DNA of 64,000 nucleotides from JAWXVD01 sp044425705 (GTDB lineage: Bacteria; Bacillota; Clostridia; Lachnospirales; Lachnospiraceae): assembly GCA_044425705.1 (NCBI GenBank), contig JAWXVD010000004.1:1-64000 (forward strand), written 5' to 3'. Numbering within the stretch: position 1 is the first letter of the stretch; each line of letters starts with the position of its first letter. The translations under genes were made by a program, and so were the position numbers. Shown here piece after piece: positions 18,966 through 29,006 of this stretch. The notes under the pieces are model-generated. The model worked only from the letters and a program-made list of their open reading frames with translations, had not been told where the DNA came from and did no database searches.

Positions 18966-20021
18966 ATGAAAAAATTATTACTTTGTGCCATCACTTTAGG
19001 TATGGCTATTGCTATGGTAGGTTGCGGTTCTTCTGCATCACCTAATGGCGAAGTTGTTGTTTACAACTGGGGCGAATATATCGATCCCGACGTAATCACA
19101 ATGTTTGAAGAGGAAACAGGAATTTCAGTTGTTTACGATGAATTCGAGACAAATGAAATTATGTATCCAAAGGTGGAATCAGGAGCATCTTCTTATGATT
19201 TAATCTGCCCTTCTGACTACATGATTAAGAAAATGATTGAAAATGATTTACTTGCAGAAATCAATTGGGATAACATTCCTAATGCCACTGAAAATATTGG
19301 CGAACAATATTTTCAACAATCAGAATCTTTTGATCCTGGAAATAAATATTCTATTCCTTATTGCTGGGGTACTGTAGGTATTCTTTACAATAAAACTATG
19401 GTGTCTGAACCAATTACTAGTTGGTCAGTATTATGGGATGAACAATATTCTGACAATATTTTAATGCAAGATTCTGTTCGTGATGCTTTTATGGTTTCTT
19501 TAAAATTAAATGGTTTTTCTATGAACACAGTAGATGAAACAGAACTTCAAATTGCTAAAGATTCTTTAATCCAACAAAAACCACTTGTACAAGCTTATGT
19601 AATTGATCAAGTGCGTGATAAAATGATTGGTAATGAAGCAGCTATCGGAGTTATCTACTCTGGCGAAGCAATTTACACACAACGTGAAAATTCAGATTTA
19701 GAATTTGTAATCCCAGAAGAAGGTACAAACGTTTGGATTGATGGATGGGTTATGACTAAAGATGCAAAAAATGTGGAAAATGCAGAGGCATTCTTAAATT
19801 TCCTATGCCGTGCTGATATTGCCTTAATGAACTTCGAATATATCACATACTCTACTCCAAATGATGCAGCAAGAGAGTTAATCGAAGATGAAGATATTAA
19901 AAACTCTTCTATCGCTTTTCCAAATTTAGATGATTACGAAAATTTAGAAACATTTGAGTACCTTGGAGATGAAGCAGAAACATTATACAACAATCTTTGG
20001 AAAGAAGTAAAATCTAGTTAG
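18966..20021 (+). CDS. potD: Spermidine/putrescine-binding lipoprotein
   Basis: The 351-aa extracellular solute-binding protein has a lipoprotein signal peptide ending in AMVGC (lipid-modified Cys near residue 20). The mature protein has the PotD-like start VVYNWGEYIDP and the SDYMIKKM stretch. It delivers polyamines to PotBC. The start MKKLLLC is chosen because GGAGGAG lies 8 bases upstream; the open frame runs five codons further. A spacer of 157 bases separates it from potC, but orientation and function place it in the same unit. Confidence 0.93.
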   Translation: MKKLLLCAITLGMAIAMVGCGSSASPNGEVVVYNWGEYIDPDVITMFEEETGISVVYDEFETNEIMYPKVESGASSYDLICPSDYMIKKMIENDLLAEINWDNIPNATENIGEQYFQQSESFDPGNKYSIPYCWGTVGILYNKTMVSEPITSWSVLWDEQYSDNILMQDSVRDAFMVSLKLNGFSMNTVDETELQIAKDSLIQQKPLVQAYVIDQVRDKMIGNEAAIGVIYSGEAIYTQRENSDLEFVIPEEGTNVWIDGWVMTKDAKNVENAEAFLNFLCRADIALMNFEYITYSTPNDAARELIEDEDIKNSSIAFPNLDDYENLETFEYLGDEAETLYNNLWKEVKSS

Positions 20022-20044
20022 GTAGTGACAAAACCAAGTGACAA

Positions 20045-20178
20045 AACCAAGTAGCTACTATTCATTTTGAGGGACGTTTTCACTCAATAAAAACGCAGTG
20101 GTACTAACGTTTGAAAGTACCAAACGTAAGTGCCAGCGTTTTTATATGCCCTCTAAATGAACAGTAGCTACTTGGTTT
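20045..20178. other. Large nested hairpin downstream of potD
   Basis: The outer arms 20045-20073 and 20149-20178 pair over nearly 30 bases (AAACCAAGTAGCTACT on the left). Inside is a second hairpin with AAAACGC/GCGTTTT and ACGTTT/AAACGT stems. A tandem GACAAAACCAAGT lies just upstream and TTTTTGTTT follows the right arm. It can serve as a potD terminator but is far larger than needed, resembling a miniature mobile element or structured RNA. Confidence 0.7.
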
Positions 20179-20300
20179 TTGTTTGCATCAAGATATTAGT
20201 TAGATCACTTTGAATGTTACCATTCATGTGTGATTTTTGAAGTGATGGACAATTCAATGGTCTTGATTGGTGTTTAATTTCTCGATAAATTATATTTGAA

Positions 20301-20705
20301 TTAGTATCCGATTTGTCTTGGATTGTTGTATTGAGGGTGGAAGTTTTGTGGATAGTAGTTGCGGTTTCCATATTGGTTATCATATCCCATCATGTTTCTA
20401 GATCCTTCATCATTGCATTTACAATCATCTCTATCATTTCGTTCTTCTCTGCATTCACAGGGTTCTTCTTGTTCACAGGTGTTTTCACAAGTTTCTTGGC
20501 ATAAATTTTCACTTCTGCATTCATCTATGGGTTCTTGATAACAGGGCTTATGATAGTCACAGTCTGGTCTACATTCATCTCTATCATTACAATCATCTTT
20601 CTTCTGGCATTGTCTTCTACAATTTTTGCTATGGCTATCGTTTCCACAATCATTTTGATTATTGCAACAACACAATAGTATAAGAAGTAATAGGATATAA
20701 TTCAT
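20301..20705 (-). CDS. Cys-rich protein with N-terminal hydrophobic segment
   Basis: The 134-aa protein begins with a short hydrophobic stretch (MNYILLLLILLCCC). A strongly Cys-, Asp- and Glu-rich middle follows, with pairs such as CQETCENTC and CECREE, and then an Asn/Tyr/Pro-rich tail (NYYPQNFHPQYNN). The CCCNN motif after the hydrophobic run is like the end of the Cys/Gly protein at 1703-1981. The composition suggests a cross-linked surface, coat or metal-binding protein. GTGAGG precedes the ATG. A palindrome lies in its leader (20736-20762). No family is recognised. Confidence 0.65.
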   Translation of the reverse strand: MNYILLLLILLCCCNNQNDCGNDSHSKNCRRQCQKKDDCNDRDECRPDCDYHKPCYQEPIDECRSENLCQETCENTCEQEEPCECREERNDRDDCKCNDEGSRNMMGYDNQYGNRNYYPQNFHPQYNNPRQIGY

Positions 20706-20735
20706 AAATGAACCTCACATTTAAAGTTTCTCTTT

Positions 20736-20762
20736 CCTTTAAGTTATGCATAACTTTAAAGG
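20736..20762. promoter_or_regulatory. Palindrome in leader of the Cys-rich gene
   Basis: CCTTTAAGTTATGCATAACT followed by TTAAAGG is a near-perfect 27-base dyad centred on ATGCAT, 31 bases before the ATG on the minus strand. It could be an operator or an RNA hairpin. Confidence 0.45.
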
Positions 20763-20786
20763 TTGTGAATATATAAAATAATTTAT

Positions 20787-21371
20787 TTAAGAACTTTTCT
20801 GAAGAATCTTCCATCCATCTGGTTCATCCAATGTTCTTCTTTCCTTTAACAATACTTGGCGAATAAATCGAAAAGTTTCTTTTTGGCCTTTTTCTGCCAT
20901 CATAGTTAACAATAATTCTAACATAAATTGTGTCTTCTCATGTAAAGGATTTACTTCTCTGCTTCTCATATAGTATCGTAATGGGGAATCATCTTGGTAT
21001 TTTTCTTTTTCATACACCTTACAAGCTGCTATTCGATCCATTAACATTTCGACAATATATTTTGTTGGCATAGGTACAGGTATAATGCCTACTTTTTTAC
21101 CTTGAATTCCATAATCCATCCAATATTCATAGTGGTGCTTATTGCGTCCTTTATGATGCATCCACGCCGTTGAATATCCTATGTCTTCTCGCTCTGCATT
21201 ATTGGGACTTCTATTACCTTGAAAATACATAGCACCTACCCTAAATTCTGTCCAAGAATACTTTGATAGGTCGTGGCAAATTCCTTGCATCATCAATCCC
21301 ACTGACCAACATCCCTTCAATACTAAAAATTTGTGGTATGTAACGGTTTTAAAGTGATTCCAATTCTTCAT
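20787..21371 (-). CDS. DUF5662 family protein
   Basis: The 194-aa soluble protein matches a family frequent in gut and soil Clostridia. Hallmarks are HFKTVTYHKFLV at the N-terminus, CHDLSKYSWTEF, RSPNNAERE, and AWMHHKGRNKHHYEYWMDY. Conserved His and Asp pairs (HDLSKYS, HHKGRNKHH) resemble HD-type metal sites, suggesting a hydrolase, but the function is unknown. It is 7 bases downstream of the GH13-like gene and probably co-transcribed. Confidence 0.75.
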   Translation of the reverse strand: MKNWNHFKTVTYHKFLVLKGCWSVGLMMQGICHDLSKYSWTEFRVGAMYFQGNRSPNNAEREDIGYSTAWMHHKGRNKHHYEYWMDYGIQGKKVGIIPVPMPTKYIVEMLMDRIAACKVYEKEKYQDDSPLRYYMRSREVNPLHEKTQFMLELLLTMMAEKGQKETFRFIRQVLLKERRTLDEPDGWKILQKSS

Positions 21372-21378
21372 ATAATAA

Positions 21379-23199
21379 CTAGCCTTTCTTTATTCCACAT
21401 AAAACTGTCACTGTTCTTGGAGCAACAAGAATACTTTTGGGTTCTATTGTTGTTTTTTCTTGTGATGTCTGTAGTAAAATCTTCCAAGTCATGTCTGCTG
21501 GCAATTTAGGTAAAGCCAATTCATGCTTTTCCCAATGCATATTGTATGCAATATATAGAAATGACGAATTCCCACTGTATAATACACCTGCATAAGTTTT
21601 ACTTTCATCACTTTCTAATTTCCAAGCAGCTTCACTATGATAAGATAAATCTGGATAACCACAAGATAAATAGTCTGTCATTTTAAATACTTCATCCTGA
21701 CAAATCATCTTATATTCTTTCCTAAGTGCTATCAATTCTTGCACATAACTAAAGATTTCTCCATTAGTCTCTAATTCTTTCCAATTCAGCCATGTGACTG
21801 CATTATCTTGACAATATGGATTATTGTTTCCACCTTGTGAATTACAAAATTCATCTCCTGCAAGTAACAATGGAGTTCCTTTTGATAAAAATAATAGTGC
21901 TAATGCATTTTTGTATTGTTTCTTACGAAACTCTACTATATTTTTCTTCTTTGTTTTCCCTTCAAATCCACAATTCCACGAATAATTATGAGGAGTTCCA
22001 TCTTGATTTCCTTCTCCATTATCTTCATTATGCTTTTTATTATAAGAAATCATGTCTAACATAGTAAAACTATTATAATTTGACATATAGTTCATTACAG
22101 CAGACTGATTATTATGCTTTTTCATAGCATATAAGGCTGGTTGCAGACTACCCTCATCACTTTTTAAAAACTGGCGCATACGCTTCATAAAATCTTCATT
22201 ATAAACAGCCAAATTTTTATAATTAGGAATTATCTCTTGTTCATAAACTCTATTTGCTACTTCCTCTTGATATAAGATTTTTGTATTATAAAATAGAACA
22301 TCTGTAACAATTTCTTCTATCGGAAGGTTTTCTCCTAATAAACGAAATCCATCTACATGATATTCTTGTTTCCAATATTTTAACACTTCTATTACATAAG
22401 ATTTCTTTACTGTAATCGGAAAATAAAATTGCATGATTGCTTCTATCCCATTTCGATGCAATTCTTTTACCATTTCTTTAAATGATTGTACTCCATCACC
22501 TTTTGCTCCATAAGCGTTTTTAGGGGTAAAATAAAAACCAGTTTTATATCCCCAGTAATTCACCTTAGGATTTTCTTTATTCTCTTTATAAGATTCAACC
22601 ATCTGTTCCATGGTTATTTTTCTGTCTTTTACTACTTCAATCTCATGAAAATCATAAGCTGGCATCATTTCAATAGCTGTGATTCCTAAAGACTTCAAAT
22701 AAGGAATTTTTTCTACAAGGCCTTCAAAGGTACCTTTATTTTTCACTTTAGAGGATTGATGTTTTGTAAATCCTCTAACATGTAACAGATAGAAAATGCT
22801 ATCTTTATATGGAGTCATAGGCAATGCGTCATCCTGCCAGTCAAATGATTTTTGTTTCATATGGCAACGAATAGTTTCCCTACTGTCTTTGCCCCAAATA
22901 GTATTTCCAGTTACTTTTTTTGCATAGGAATCAATCATTACTTCATCATTCTCAAATAAATTATAAGAATATAGATCAGCTACCTCCTTTGGCAACTTGA
23001 TAGAACATACATTTCCTATCCTATGTTCTTCTAAAAAATTAATTTTAATCTCTTCTTTTGTTTTCAAATGGTACAAAATAATACCACATGATTCCTTTCC
23101 TTTTGCTTCCATTACAACATTTATACTTCCATCTTCTACTACTGTTACACCTAATGGATATGGAGTACCTTTTCTAATCTCTAATCGCTTTTCTTTCAT
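21379..23199 (-). CDS. GH13 debranching-enzyme homologue lacking catalytic residues
   Basis: The 606-aa protein has the layout of isoamylase/GlgX/pullulanase: an N-terminal CBM48-like beta domain (residues 10-100), a (beta/alpha)8 barrel and a C-terminal beta domain. The NGEGNQDGT...YSWNCGFEG and LLLAGDEFCNSQGGNNNPYCQDN stretches are typical of GlgX-type enzymes. Key regions are changed. Region I reads AIMQFYFPIT instead of DVVxNH. Region II reads GFRLLGEN, with Leu288 in place of the nucleophile Asp. Region IV reads NYMSNYNS instead of the HD motif. The region III Glu may survive (YQEEV). It is probably not a hydrolase; binding of glycogen or regulation is possible. It is co-directional with the DUF5662 gene. 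Confidence 0.8.
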   Translation of the reverse strand: MKEKRLEIRKGTPYPLGVTVVEDGSINVVMEAKGKESCGIILYHLKTKEEIKINFLEEHRIGNVCSIKLPKEVADLYSYNLFENDEVMIDSYAKKVTGNTIWGKDSRETIRCHMKQKSFDWQDDALPMTPYKDSIFYLLHVRGFTKHQSSKVKNKGTFEGLVEKIPYLKSLGITAIEMMPAYDFHEIEVVKDRKITMEQMVESYKENKENPKVNYWGYKTGFYFTPKNAYGAKGDGVQSFKEMVKELHRNGIEAIMQFYFPITVKKSYVIEVLKYWKQEYHVDGFRLLGENLPIEEIVTDVLFYNTKILYQEEVANRVYEQEIIPNYKNLAVYNEDFMKRMRQFLKSDEGSLQPALYAMKKHNNQSAVMNYMSNYNSFTMLDMISYNKKHNEDNGEGNQDGTPHNYSWNCGFEGKTKKKNIVEFRKKQYKNALALLFLSKGTPLLLAGDEFCNSQGGNNNPYCQDNAVTWLNWKELETNGEIFSYVQELIALRKEYKMICQDEVFKMTDYLSCGYPDLSYHSEAAWKLESDESKTYAGVLYSGNSSFLYIAYNMHWEKHELALPKLPADMTWKILLQTSQEKTTIEPKSILVAPRTVTVLCGIKKG

Positions 23200-23396
23200 G
23201 ATGCCTATCCTCTCTCTAGTAATTGGAATATAAAAAAGTTACTTTTAATCGCTAAATATAATATCAGTTTATCATATATTCATAAAATTGTGAAACAATT
23301 TATGTTAGGAAAGCATCTTTTGCTTGCTAATTACATGTATTCACTGTAAAATAAATTGTAGTAATAATAATTCACCAAGTATGGAGGTAATATCTC

Positions 23397-23720
23397 ATGA
23401 GTAAAGAAAAAGAAATCATAAATGATGAAGAAATGACAGTTGAATTAGAATTAGAAGACGGCTCTCTTGTAAATTGTGCTGTATTAACTATTTTAGAAGT
23501 AAAAGGAAAAGATTATATCGCTCTTCTTCCTTTAGACGAAAACGGAAACAATGATGATGGCGAAGTTTGGTTTTATCTTTATAGTGAAAACCCTGAAGAT
23601 CCTAATGAAGAACCAATGCTTGGTTCCATTGAAGATGACGAAGAATACGAAGCTGTTGCAGAAGCCTTTGATGAATATTTAGATTCTTGTGAATTTGATG
23701 AAATTATCGATGAAAAGTAA
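23397..23720 (+). CDS. DUF1292 family protein
   Basis: The 107-aa very acidic cytoplasmic protein has the DUF1292 core (ELELEDGSLVNCAVLTILEVKGKDYIALLPL, then EVWFYLYSE). Family members are widespread in Firmicutes, often near yrvI/alaS-type genes, and have no established function. GGAGG lies 8 bases before the ATG. It is a single gene ended by a bidirectional terminator. Confidence 0.85.
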   Translation: MSKEKEIINDEEMTVELELEDGSLVNCAVLTILEVKGKDYIALLPLDENGNNDDGEVWFYLYSENPEDPNEEPMLGSIEDDEEYEAVAEAFDEYLDSCEFDEIIDEK

Positions 23721-23724
23721 TAAT

Positions 23725-23757
23725 AAAAAAAGAATAGGATTTCCTATTCTTTTTTTA
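23725..23757. terminator. Bidirectional intrinsic terminator
   Basis: AAAGAATAGGA pairs with TCCTATTCTTT around TT, with A7 and T7 tracts. It ends the DUF1292 gene and overlaps the last codons of the convergent helicase gene. Confidence 0.9.
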
Positions 23758-25615
23758 TTAGCTTTTTGATAAACCTAGAGGGCATGACTGGTTCTTTCTT
23801 TGTACCAGTGACATATAATAATTCCAAATGCTTCTTAGCCCTTGTCATCCCCACATAAAACATCCTTCGTTCTTCTTCAATGTCTTCTTTATTGGCACTT
23901 TTCTTATGTGGTGTAATTCCCTCATTACAATCTGGTAAAAAAACAAATTCATATTCCAAACCTTTTGATGCATGCATGGTAATCAGATGAATACCATCCT
24001 TTACAGCAGCATTTTTTGCTGCATCTTCCAACTCTTTTTCATATGTTTGAATATGAATTTGAAATAACTCTAATTGTGTATAATTCTTAATCCTTTTTTG
24101 AAATTCATTTGCAATCTCCATGAAATCTACTACATCTATTCCTTTTTCTATTGCAAGTTGCTTGATATGGTCGTCGTATCCTACTGCTTTTCTGATATAG
24201 TTAACGGCCGCAAACAAATCCATTTTTTCCATTCGCGCTACATCCATTTGAAACTTTCTTATAATATCGTGCATATAAGGCTTTTCTTTATAAAAAGATA
24301 ACAATTCTTGGAAGCTGATTTCACTTTGTGATGCACAACTTCTTCCTAAATACCGTTTGGGCTTATTCATAATCTGGAAAAAGTGATTTCTTGATTTTTC
24401 TTGGAAAATAAAAGCTAAGTAATGTAACAAATCCTTGGCTATAAAATGGGAATAAATACTTTTGGGCTTTTCTTTTACTACATACGGTATTTTATGTTCT
24501 GTTAACTGTTCTGTTAAATAAGAAGCGTTCATATTTGTTCTAAAAATACAGGTTATATCACTATATGAAATATTTTGTTTCTCGTATATTTCCTTTAATT
24601 TATTTATCAAATATCCATATTCTTCCTCTTGTTTTTCAAATCCTTTCAATACCACTTCTTCTCCTGCAGGTGCAAATGCTTTTATTTCCTTACGAAATCT
24701 CACTTGATTTTCTTCAATCACTTTAACTCCTGAGGTAACAATATTTTTCGTACTTCGATAATTGGTTTCTAATAATACTTTTTTTGCATTTGGAAAATCG
24801 GTTTCAAACCCCATCATAATTTTAGGATTAGAGCCTCGAAATTTATAAATTGCTTGATCATCATCTCCTACCACAAAGAGATTTTGTTCTTTTCCTAACA
24901 ACAATTTTACAATACTATATTGCAAACCATTGATATCTTGATATTCATCAATTAATAAATACTTGTATTTATTTTGCCATTGCAGCAATATCTCAGGATT
25001 TTTAGATAATAAATAATAACAATGTAATACCATATCATCAAAATCTAACTTTCTATGTTCCTTCATAAAAGTATTATACTCTTTATAGACATTATAAAAT
25101 ATATCATCATCTACTATACTGCTTATTTTTTTACTTTCTTTTTTCTTTTCTTTTTCTGTAAATGATTCTGGGATTTTAGCACCTGAATTTTTAAAACTGC
25201 TAATATCGCCTAATAGTATTTCTATCATTTCACCACTATCGGCTATATCGTATTTGGGATTGTTTAAGATGATTTTTAAATATTCTCGTTTTTCTAGTTC
25301 TGTAATAATATTGGTTGATTGATAATGAAATGTATTTTTTAAGATGTGATAAAAGATTGCATGAAAAGTACCAAAGTTAACCGGGTAAAACTCATCTTCA
25401 CATAGAGATAAAAAACGTTCTTTCATTTCTATAGCCGATGCTTTAGAGAAGGTGATGACTAGAATTTCTTCAGGCTCTACATGATGCTTTTCAATTAAAT
25501 ACTGAATTCTTCTTGTAATAACAAATGTTTTTCCAGAACCAGGTCCTGCTAACACTAGCATAGGACCTGTTCCGTGAATAATTGCTTTCTCCTGTGAGGG
25601 ACTTGGATTACGCAT
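23744..25615 (-). CDS. UvrD/PcrA-like superfamily 1 helicase
   Basis: The 623-aa ATP-dependent 3'-5' DNA helicase has all main motifs: Walker A GPGSGKT (residues 24-30), motif Ia TFSKASA, motif [10 protein letters not shown], motif [18 protein letters not shown], motif IV NYRS, motif [16 protein letters not shown] and motif [10 protein letters not shown]. At 623 residues it is shorter than PcrA (about 740) and lacks its C-terminal extension, so it is a small paralogue, possibly for repair or plasmid replication. The start lies inside the end of gltX (8-base overlap), indicating coupled expression. Confidence 0.9.
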   Translation of the reverse strand: MRNPSPSQEKAIIHGTGPMLVLAGPGSGKTFVITRRIQYLIEKHHVEPEEILVITFSKASAIEMKERFLSLCEDEFYPVNFGTFHAIFYHILKNTFHYQSTNIITELEKREYLKIILNNPKYDIADSGEMIEILLGDISSFKNSGAKIPESFTEKEKKKESKKISSIVDDDIFYNVYKEYNTFMKEHRKLDFDDMVLHCYYLLSKNPEILLQWQNKYKYLLIDEYQDINGLQYSIVKLLLGKEQNLFVVGDDDQAIYKFRGSNPKIMMGFETDFPNAKKVLLETNYRSTKNIVTSGVKVIEENQVRFRKEIKAFAPAGEEVVLKGFEKQEEEYGYLINKLKEIYEKQNISYSDITCIFRTNMNASYLTEQLTEHKIPYVVKEKPKSIYSHFIAKDLLHYLAFIFQEKSRNHFFQIMNKPKRYLGRSCASQSEISFQELLSFYKEKPYMHDIIRKFQMDVARMEKMDLFAAVNYIRKAVGYDDHIKQLAIEKGIDVVDFMEIANEFQKRIKNYTQLELFQIHIQTYEKELEDAAKNAAVKDGIHLITMHASKGLEYEFVFLPDCNEGITPHKKSANKEDIEEERRMFYVGMTRAKKHLELLYVTGTKKEPVMPSRFIKKLIKKE

Positions 25616-27065
25616 TTTCTAACATCGCAATCCCTGTTCTAATTCTAGAGAGAGATTCTTCTTTTCCTAAGATTTCCATGATTTCAGTTGCACCAGCTGG
25701 TGTCATCTGTTTTCCGGATACTGCTGTTCTAATAGGCCACATAGCAAAACCATTTTTACAGCCTTTTTCTGCTACATATTCCACTAATGTTTTGTATAAA
25801 GCATCATTGCTATAATCATCTTGTGCTTCAAAGATTGGCAATAATTCCCTTAACACTTCCAAAGAAGTTTCTGTATTAGTCTTCATCTTTTTATGGGTAT
25901 ACATTGCAATATCGTATGCTGGCAATTCCTGAAAAAAGTCAACCAATTCTTTTATATCAGGGAATATTTCAATTCTTGTTTTTACCATTTCACCGATTTT
26001 TTCTAAATCTAATTCTTTTGTAATCACTTCTTGTAAATAAGGTAATGCTCTTTCATAATAAGGTGCAAAATCCATTTTTTTAATATATTCACCATTCATC
26101 CATTTTAATTTTACAAAATCAAATACTGCTGGTGATTTTGACATATGATGAAAATCAAATATATTTACTAATTCTTCTAGTGAAAAAATTTCTTCATTTG
26201 TTTCTGAAGGACTCCAACCTAATAATGAAACAAAATTTACAATTACTTCTGTTAAAAATCCTTGTTCAATCAAATCTTCATAAGAAGAATGACCTGAACG
26301 TTTTGAAAGTTTATGATGTTCCTCATCTGTAATCAAAGGACAATGTACATAAATTGGCACTTCCCAACCGAATGCTTCATATAAACGATTATATTTAGGG
26401 GAAGAAGATAAGTATTCACTTCCTCTTACTACGTGCGTGATTCCCATCAAATGATCATCTACTACATTGGCAAAGTTATAAGTAGGGAATCCATCTGATT
26501 TAATTAAAATCATGTCATCAAGTTCTGAATTGTCTACTGCTATATCTCCATAAATCTCATCATGGAATACTGTTTTTCCATCATCTGGTACATTTTGTCT
26601 AATGACATAAGGCATTCCAGATGCTAATTTTTCTTCAACTTCTTCTTTTGATAAAGAAAAGCAATGTTTATCGTATGCATTGATTTCTTTTCCAGCTACT
26701 GTTCTTGACAAGGTAGCAAGTCTTTCTTTATCACAAAAACAGTAATATGCGTCCCCTTGATCAATTAATTTCTTGGCATACTCTAGATACAATCCTTGTG
26801 CATGTCTATCACTTTGCACATAAGGACCTACCCCTTTATCTTTATCTGGACCTTCATCATGAATCAAGCCTGTTTTTTCTAAGGTTCTATAAATAATATC
26901 AACAGCACCTTCTACTTCTCTCTCTTGATCTGTATCTTCAATTCTTAAAATAAAATCTCCGTCTTCATGTTTAGCGATCATATATGCATAAAGCGCTGTT
27001 CTTAAGTTTCCTACATGCATTCTTCCTGTAGGACTTGGTGCGAATCTTGTTCTAATTTTACTCAT
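25608..27065 (-). CDS. gltX: Glutamyl-tRNA synthetase
   Basis: The 485-aa class I synthetase charges tRNA-Glu, and often tRNA-Gln in Firmicutes. The HIGH motif appears as [16 protein letters not shown] near residue 8 and KMSKS as [19 protein letters not shown] and the C-terminal anticodon-binding helices are normal. Its leader contains a hairpin-plus-GAGAGAA module (27062-27130). It overlaps the helicase gene. Confidence 0.95.
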   Translation of the reverse strand: MSKIRTRFAPSPTGRMHVGNLRTALYAYMIAKHEDGDFILRIEDTDQEREVEGAVDIIYRTLEKTGLIHDEGPDKDKGVGPYVQSDRHAQGLYLEYAKKLIDQGDAYYCFCDKERLATLSRTVAGKEINAYDKHCFSLSKEEVEEKLASGMPYVIRQNVPDDGKTVFHDEIYGDIAVDNSELDDMILIKSDGFPTYNFANVVDDHLMGITHVVRGSEYLSSSPKYNRLYEAFGWEVPIYVHCPLITDEEHHKLSKRSGHSSYEDLIEQGFLTEVIVNFVSLLGWSPSETNEEIFSLEELVNIFDFHHMSKSPAVFDFVKLKWMNGEYIKKMDFAPYYERALPYLQEVITKELDLEKIGEMVKTRIEIFPDIKELVDFFQELPAYDIAMYTHKKMKTNTETSLEVLRELLPIFEAQDDYSNDALYKTLVEYVAEKGCKNGFAMWPIRTAVSGKQMTPAGATEIMEILGKEESLSRIRTGIAMLENA

Positions 27066-27172
27066 GGCTTCTTTTCCTCACGTTCTCTCAATCTAGTAAT
27101 TTCGGCTATAAGAAAGAAATTATTAGCTAAACAATTTATCTTTCAAAATAATAACTTTCGCCGCCTTATCTA

Positions 27173-28648
27173 TTATAATGGTAGCTTCTTATCTGCTTGA
27201 TTCTTAAACTTGTTCAATTCTCTCGCTGCTAGCGTAATTGGAATATTGGTACCTGCACCTGCTACACATCCACCAGGACACGCCATACCTTCAATTAAAC
27301 AACCTTTTTTCTTACCTACCTTAGCAAGCATTAACATTTTCTTACAATCTGCTAATCCTTCTGCGTGTTCAATATTCACTTCTACGTCGGGATGTGTTTC
27401 ACGGATACATGCTTCTATGGCATTGGCAACACCACCTGCAACACCATATCCTCTACCTGCTGCTGTTGCATCGTTCATGGTATCCATTGCAGCTAATTCT
27501 TCCACGAGAACACCTTTTGCTTCAAAGATACCTACTAACTCTTCAAATGTAATAACAAAATCCACATCAGAACGAACCGTTCTTCTGGATGCTTCTAATT
27601 TTTTTGATGCACATGGACCGATAAATACAACAGATGCATCTGGATGTTCTTCTTTAATTTTTCTAGCTGTAGCTACCATCGGTGTTAAGGCATTGGAAAT
27701 ATTATCAATGGTTTCTGGGAAAAATTTCTTAGCAAGCATTGACCATGATGGACAACATGATGTTAGTAAGAATGGTAATTTACCAGTTGCTACATCATGT
27801 ACGTAATGTTCCGCTTCTTCCACTGCTCCCATATCTGCTCCAATAGCAGTCTCATAAACATCCATAAATCCAACTTCTTTTAAAGCTGTTTTTACCATGT
27901 CTGGTGTCACCTTTGCTCCAAATTGACCAACAAAGGCTGGTGCTACTTGCGCAATGATTTTTCTACCTGACTGTAGAGCACGTACTAATTGGAATATTTG
28001 AGATTTATCAGCAATTGCTCCAAAAGGACAACTTACCATACACTGTCCACAAGAGACGCATAACTTTTCATCAATAACAGCATGTCCTTTTTCATCACTT
28101 TTAATGGCATTCACTCCACAAACAACTGCACAAGGACGCACTTGATGAGAAATAGCATCATAAGGACATATAGCTTTACATTTTCCACAACGAATACATT
28201 TTTCTTGATCTATCACAGATTTGCCATTTACCATAGAAATAGCATTTCTAGGACATACCTCACTACAAGGGTGGGCAACACATCCCATACAACGATCCGT
28301 TATTTTGTAATCATTTTCTGGACATGAGTTACATGCAGAAGGAATAACTTGCATAAGTGGTGGTTCATAATATTTTTCAGTGATATTACTCTCTTCTAGA
28401 CCTTGTGTTAAATGCACCAAAATATTTTCAGGTCTAAGTGATAAACCGAATGCCAAACGAATTCTTTCTCTGACAATGGCTCTTTCTCTATAAATATTTT
28501 CTCTAAATGCTGGTTCATCATAGTCTACTATTTTATATGGTAATGCCTCTACATCATCCTTCAAATTTTCTGATGTGTAAGCTAAATTTGCTACTTCTTT
28601 AAATATTCGCCTTCTAGTTTTTCGAACTTGCGTATCTATTCCTCTCAT
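27173..28648 (-). CDS. [FeFe] hydrogenase, group B-like, monomeric
   Basis: The 491-aa protein has an N-terminal region without the 2Fe-2S domain of group A enzymes. A Cys-rich block (residues 106-135) and ferredoxin-like clusters CIRCGKCKAICP (151-162) and CVSCGQCMVSCP (197-208) follow, then the H-cluster domain. The signatures are L1 TSCCPSW (296-302), L2 IGPCASKKLE (343-352) and L3 EGMACPGGCVAGAG (453-466), with all four cluster-binding cysteines. The enzyme makes or consumes H2 using ferredoxin. Group assignment rests on the domain layout and the PCASKK form of L2. It stands alone between gltX and a terminator; no maturase genes are nearby. Confidence 0.88.
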   Translation of the reverse strand: MRGIDTQVRKTRRRIFKEVANLAYTSENLKDDVEALPYKIVDYDEPAFRENIYRERAIVRERIRLAFGLSLRPENILVHLTQGLEESNITEKYYEPPLMQVIPSACNSCPENDYKITDRCMGCVAHPCSEVCPRNAISMVNGKSVIDQEKCIRCGKCKAICPYDAISHQVRPCAVVCGVNAIKSDEKGHAVIDEKLCVSCGQCMVSCPFGAIADKSQIFQLVRALQSGRKIIAQVAPAFVGQFGAKVTPDMVKTALKEVGFMDVYETAIGADMGAVEEAEHYVHDVATGKLPFLLTSCCPSWSMLAKKFFPETIDNISNALTPMVATARKIKEEHPDASVVFIGPCASKKLEASRRTVRSDVDFVITFEELVGIFEAKGVLVEELAAMDTMNDATAAGRGYGVAGGVANAIEACIRETHPDVEVNIEHAEGLADCKKMLMLAKVGKKKGCLIEGMACPGGCVAGAGTNIPITLAARELNKFKNQADKKLPL

Positions 28649-28924
28649 TGGCTTCCTCCACTTTTAATCACTATTTGATTGCTGTCCTACTATAAACAGC
28701 AACACTATTTGTAAGTTTCACTTACCATACAGTATTTTCACATAAAATCACTAGGAAATCAATACTTTCTAATGAATTTGTTATTTTTTTATCAAAGAAT
28801 AGGTTACTTTTTCTTATCTGTCCCAGTATCTTTCTCTTTCATTTAAAAATCTCTTATCGACTCATAAAACTACTGTAGCTAGCAGCAGTGAATTTGCTCT
28901 ATATAACTGCACATTTATAGCATC
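28649..28924. other. Non-coding spacer
   Basis: No gene is supported. A short palindrome GTAAGTTTCACTTAC lies near 28711. The hydrogenase promoter should be here on the minus strand but no clear pair of hexamers was picked out. Confidence 0.4.
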
Positions 28925-28975
28925 AAAAACCGACCTCCCAATCGTTAGACTTTCAGTCTAACAATTGGGGGTCGG
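28925..28975 (-). terminator. Strong intrinsic terminator
   Basis: A stem of about 21 bp (CCGACCTCCCAATCGTTAG on the left; loop TTC) is followed on the minus strand by TTTTTG. It ends the Gfo/ThuA transcript. Confidence 0.9.
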
Positions 28976-29006
28976 TACATATCGCCATCTCTTTTTTTCT
29001 AACTAT

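Noticed and set aside
27210..27806. 198-codon plus-strand frame opposite the hydrogenase
   Set aside because: It lies wholly antisense to a well-supported gene and shows no domain or start signal; similar antisense frames opposite pduP, telA and ilvD were rejected for the same reason.
28925..28975. CRISPR-like or small RNA element at the strong palindrome
   Set aside because: There is a single copy, and the T-tract on the minus strand right after the stem fits an ordinary terminator of the Gfo/Idh transcript.
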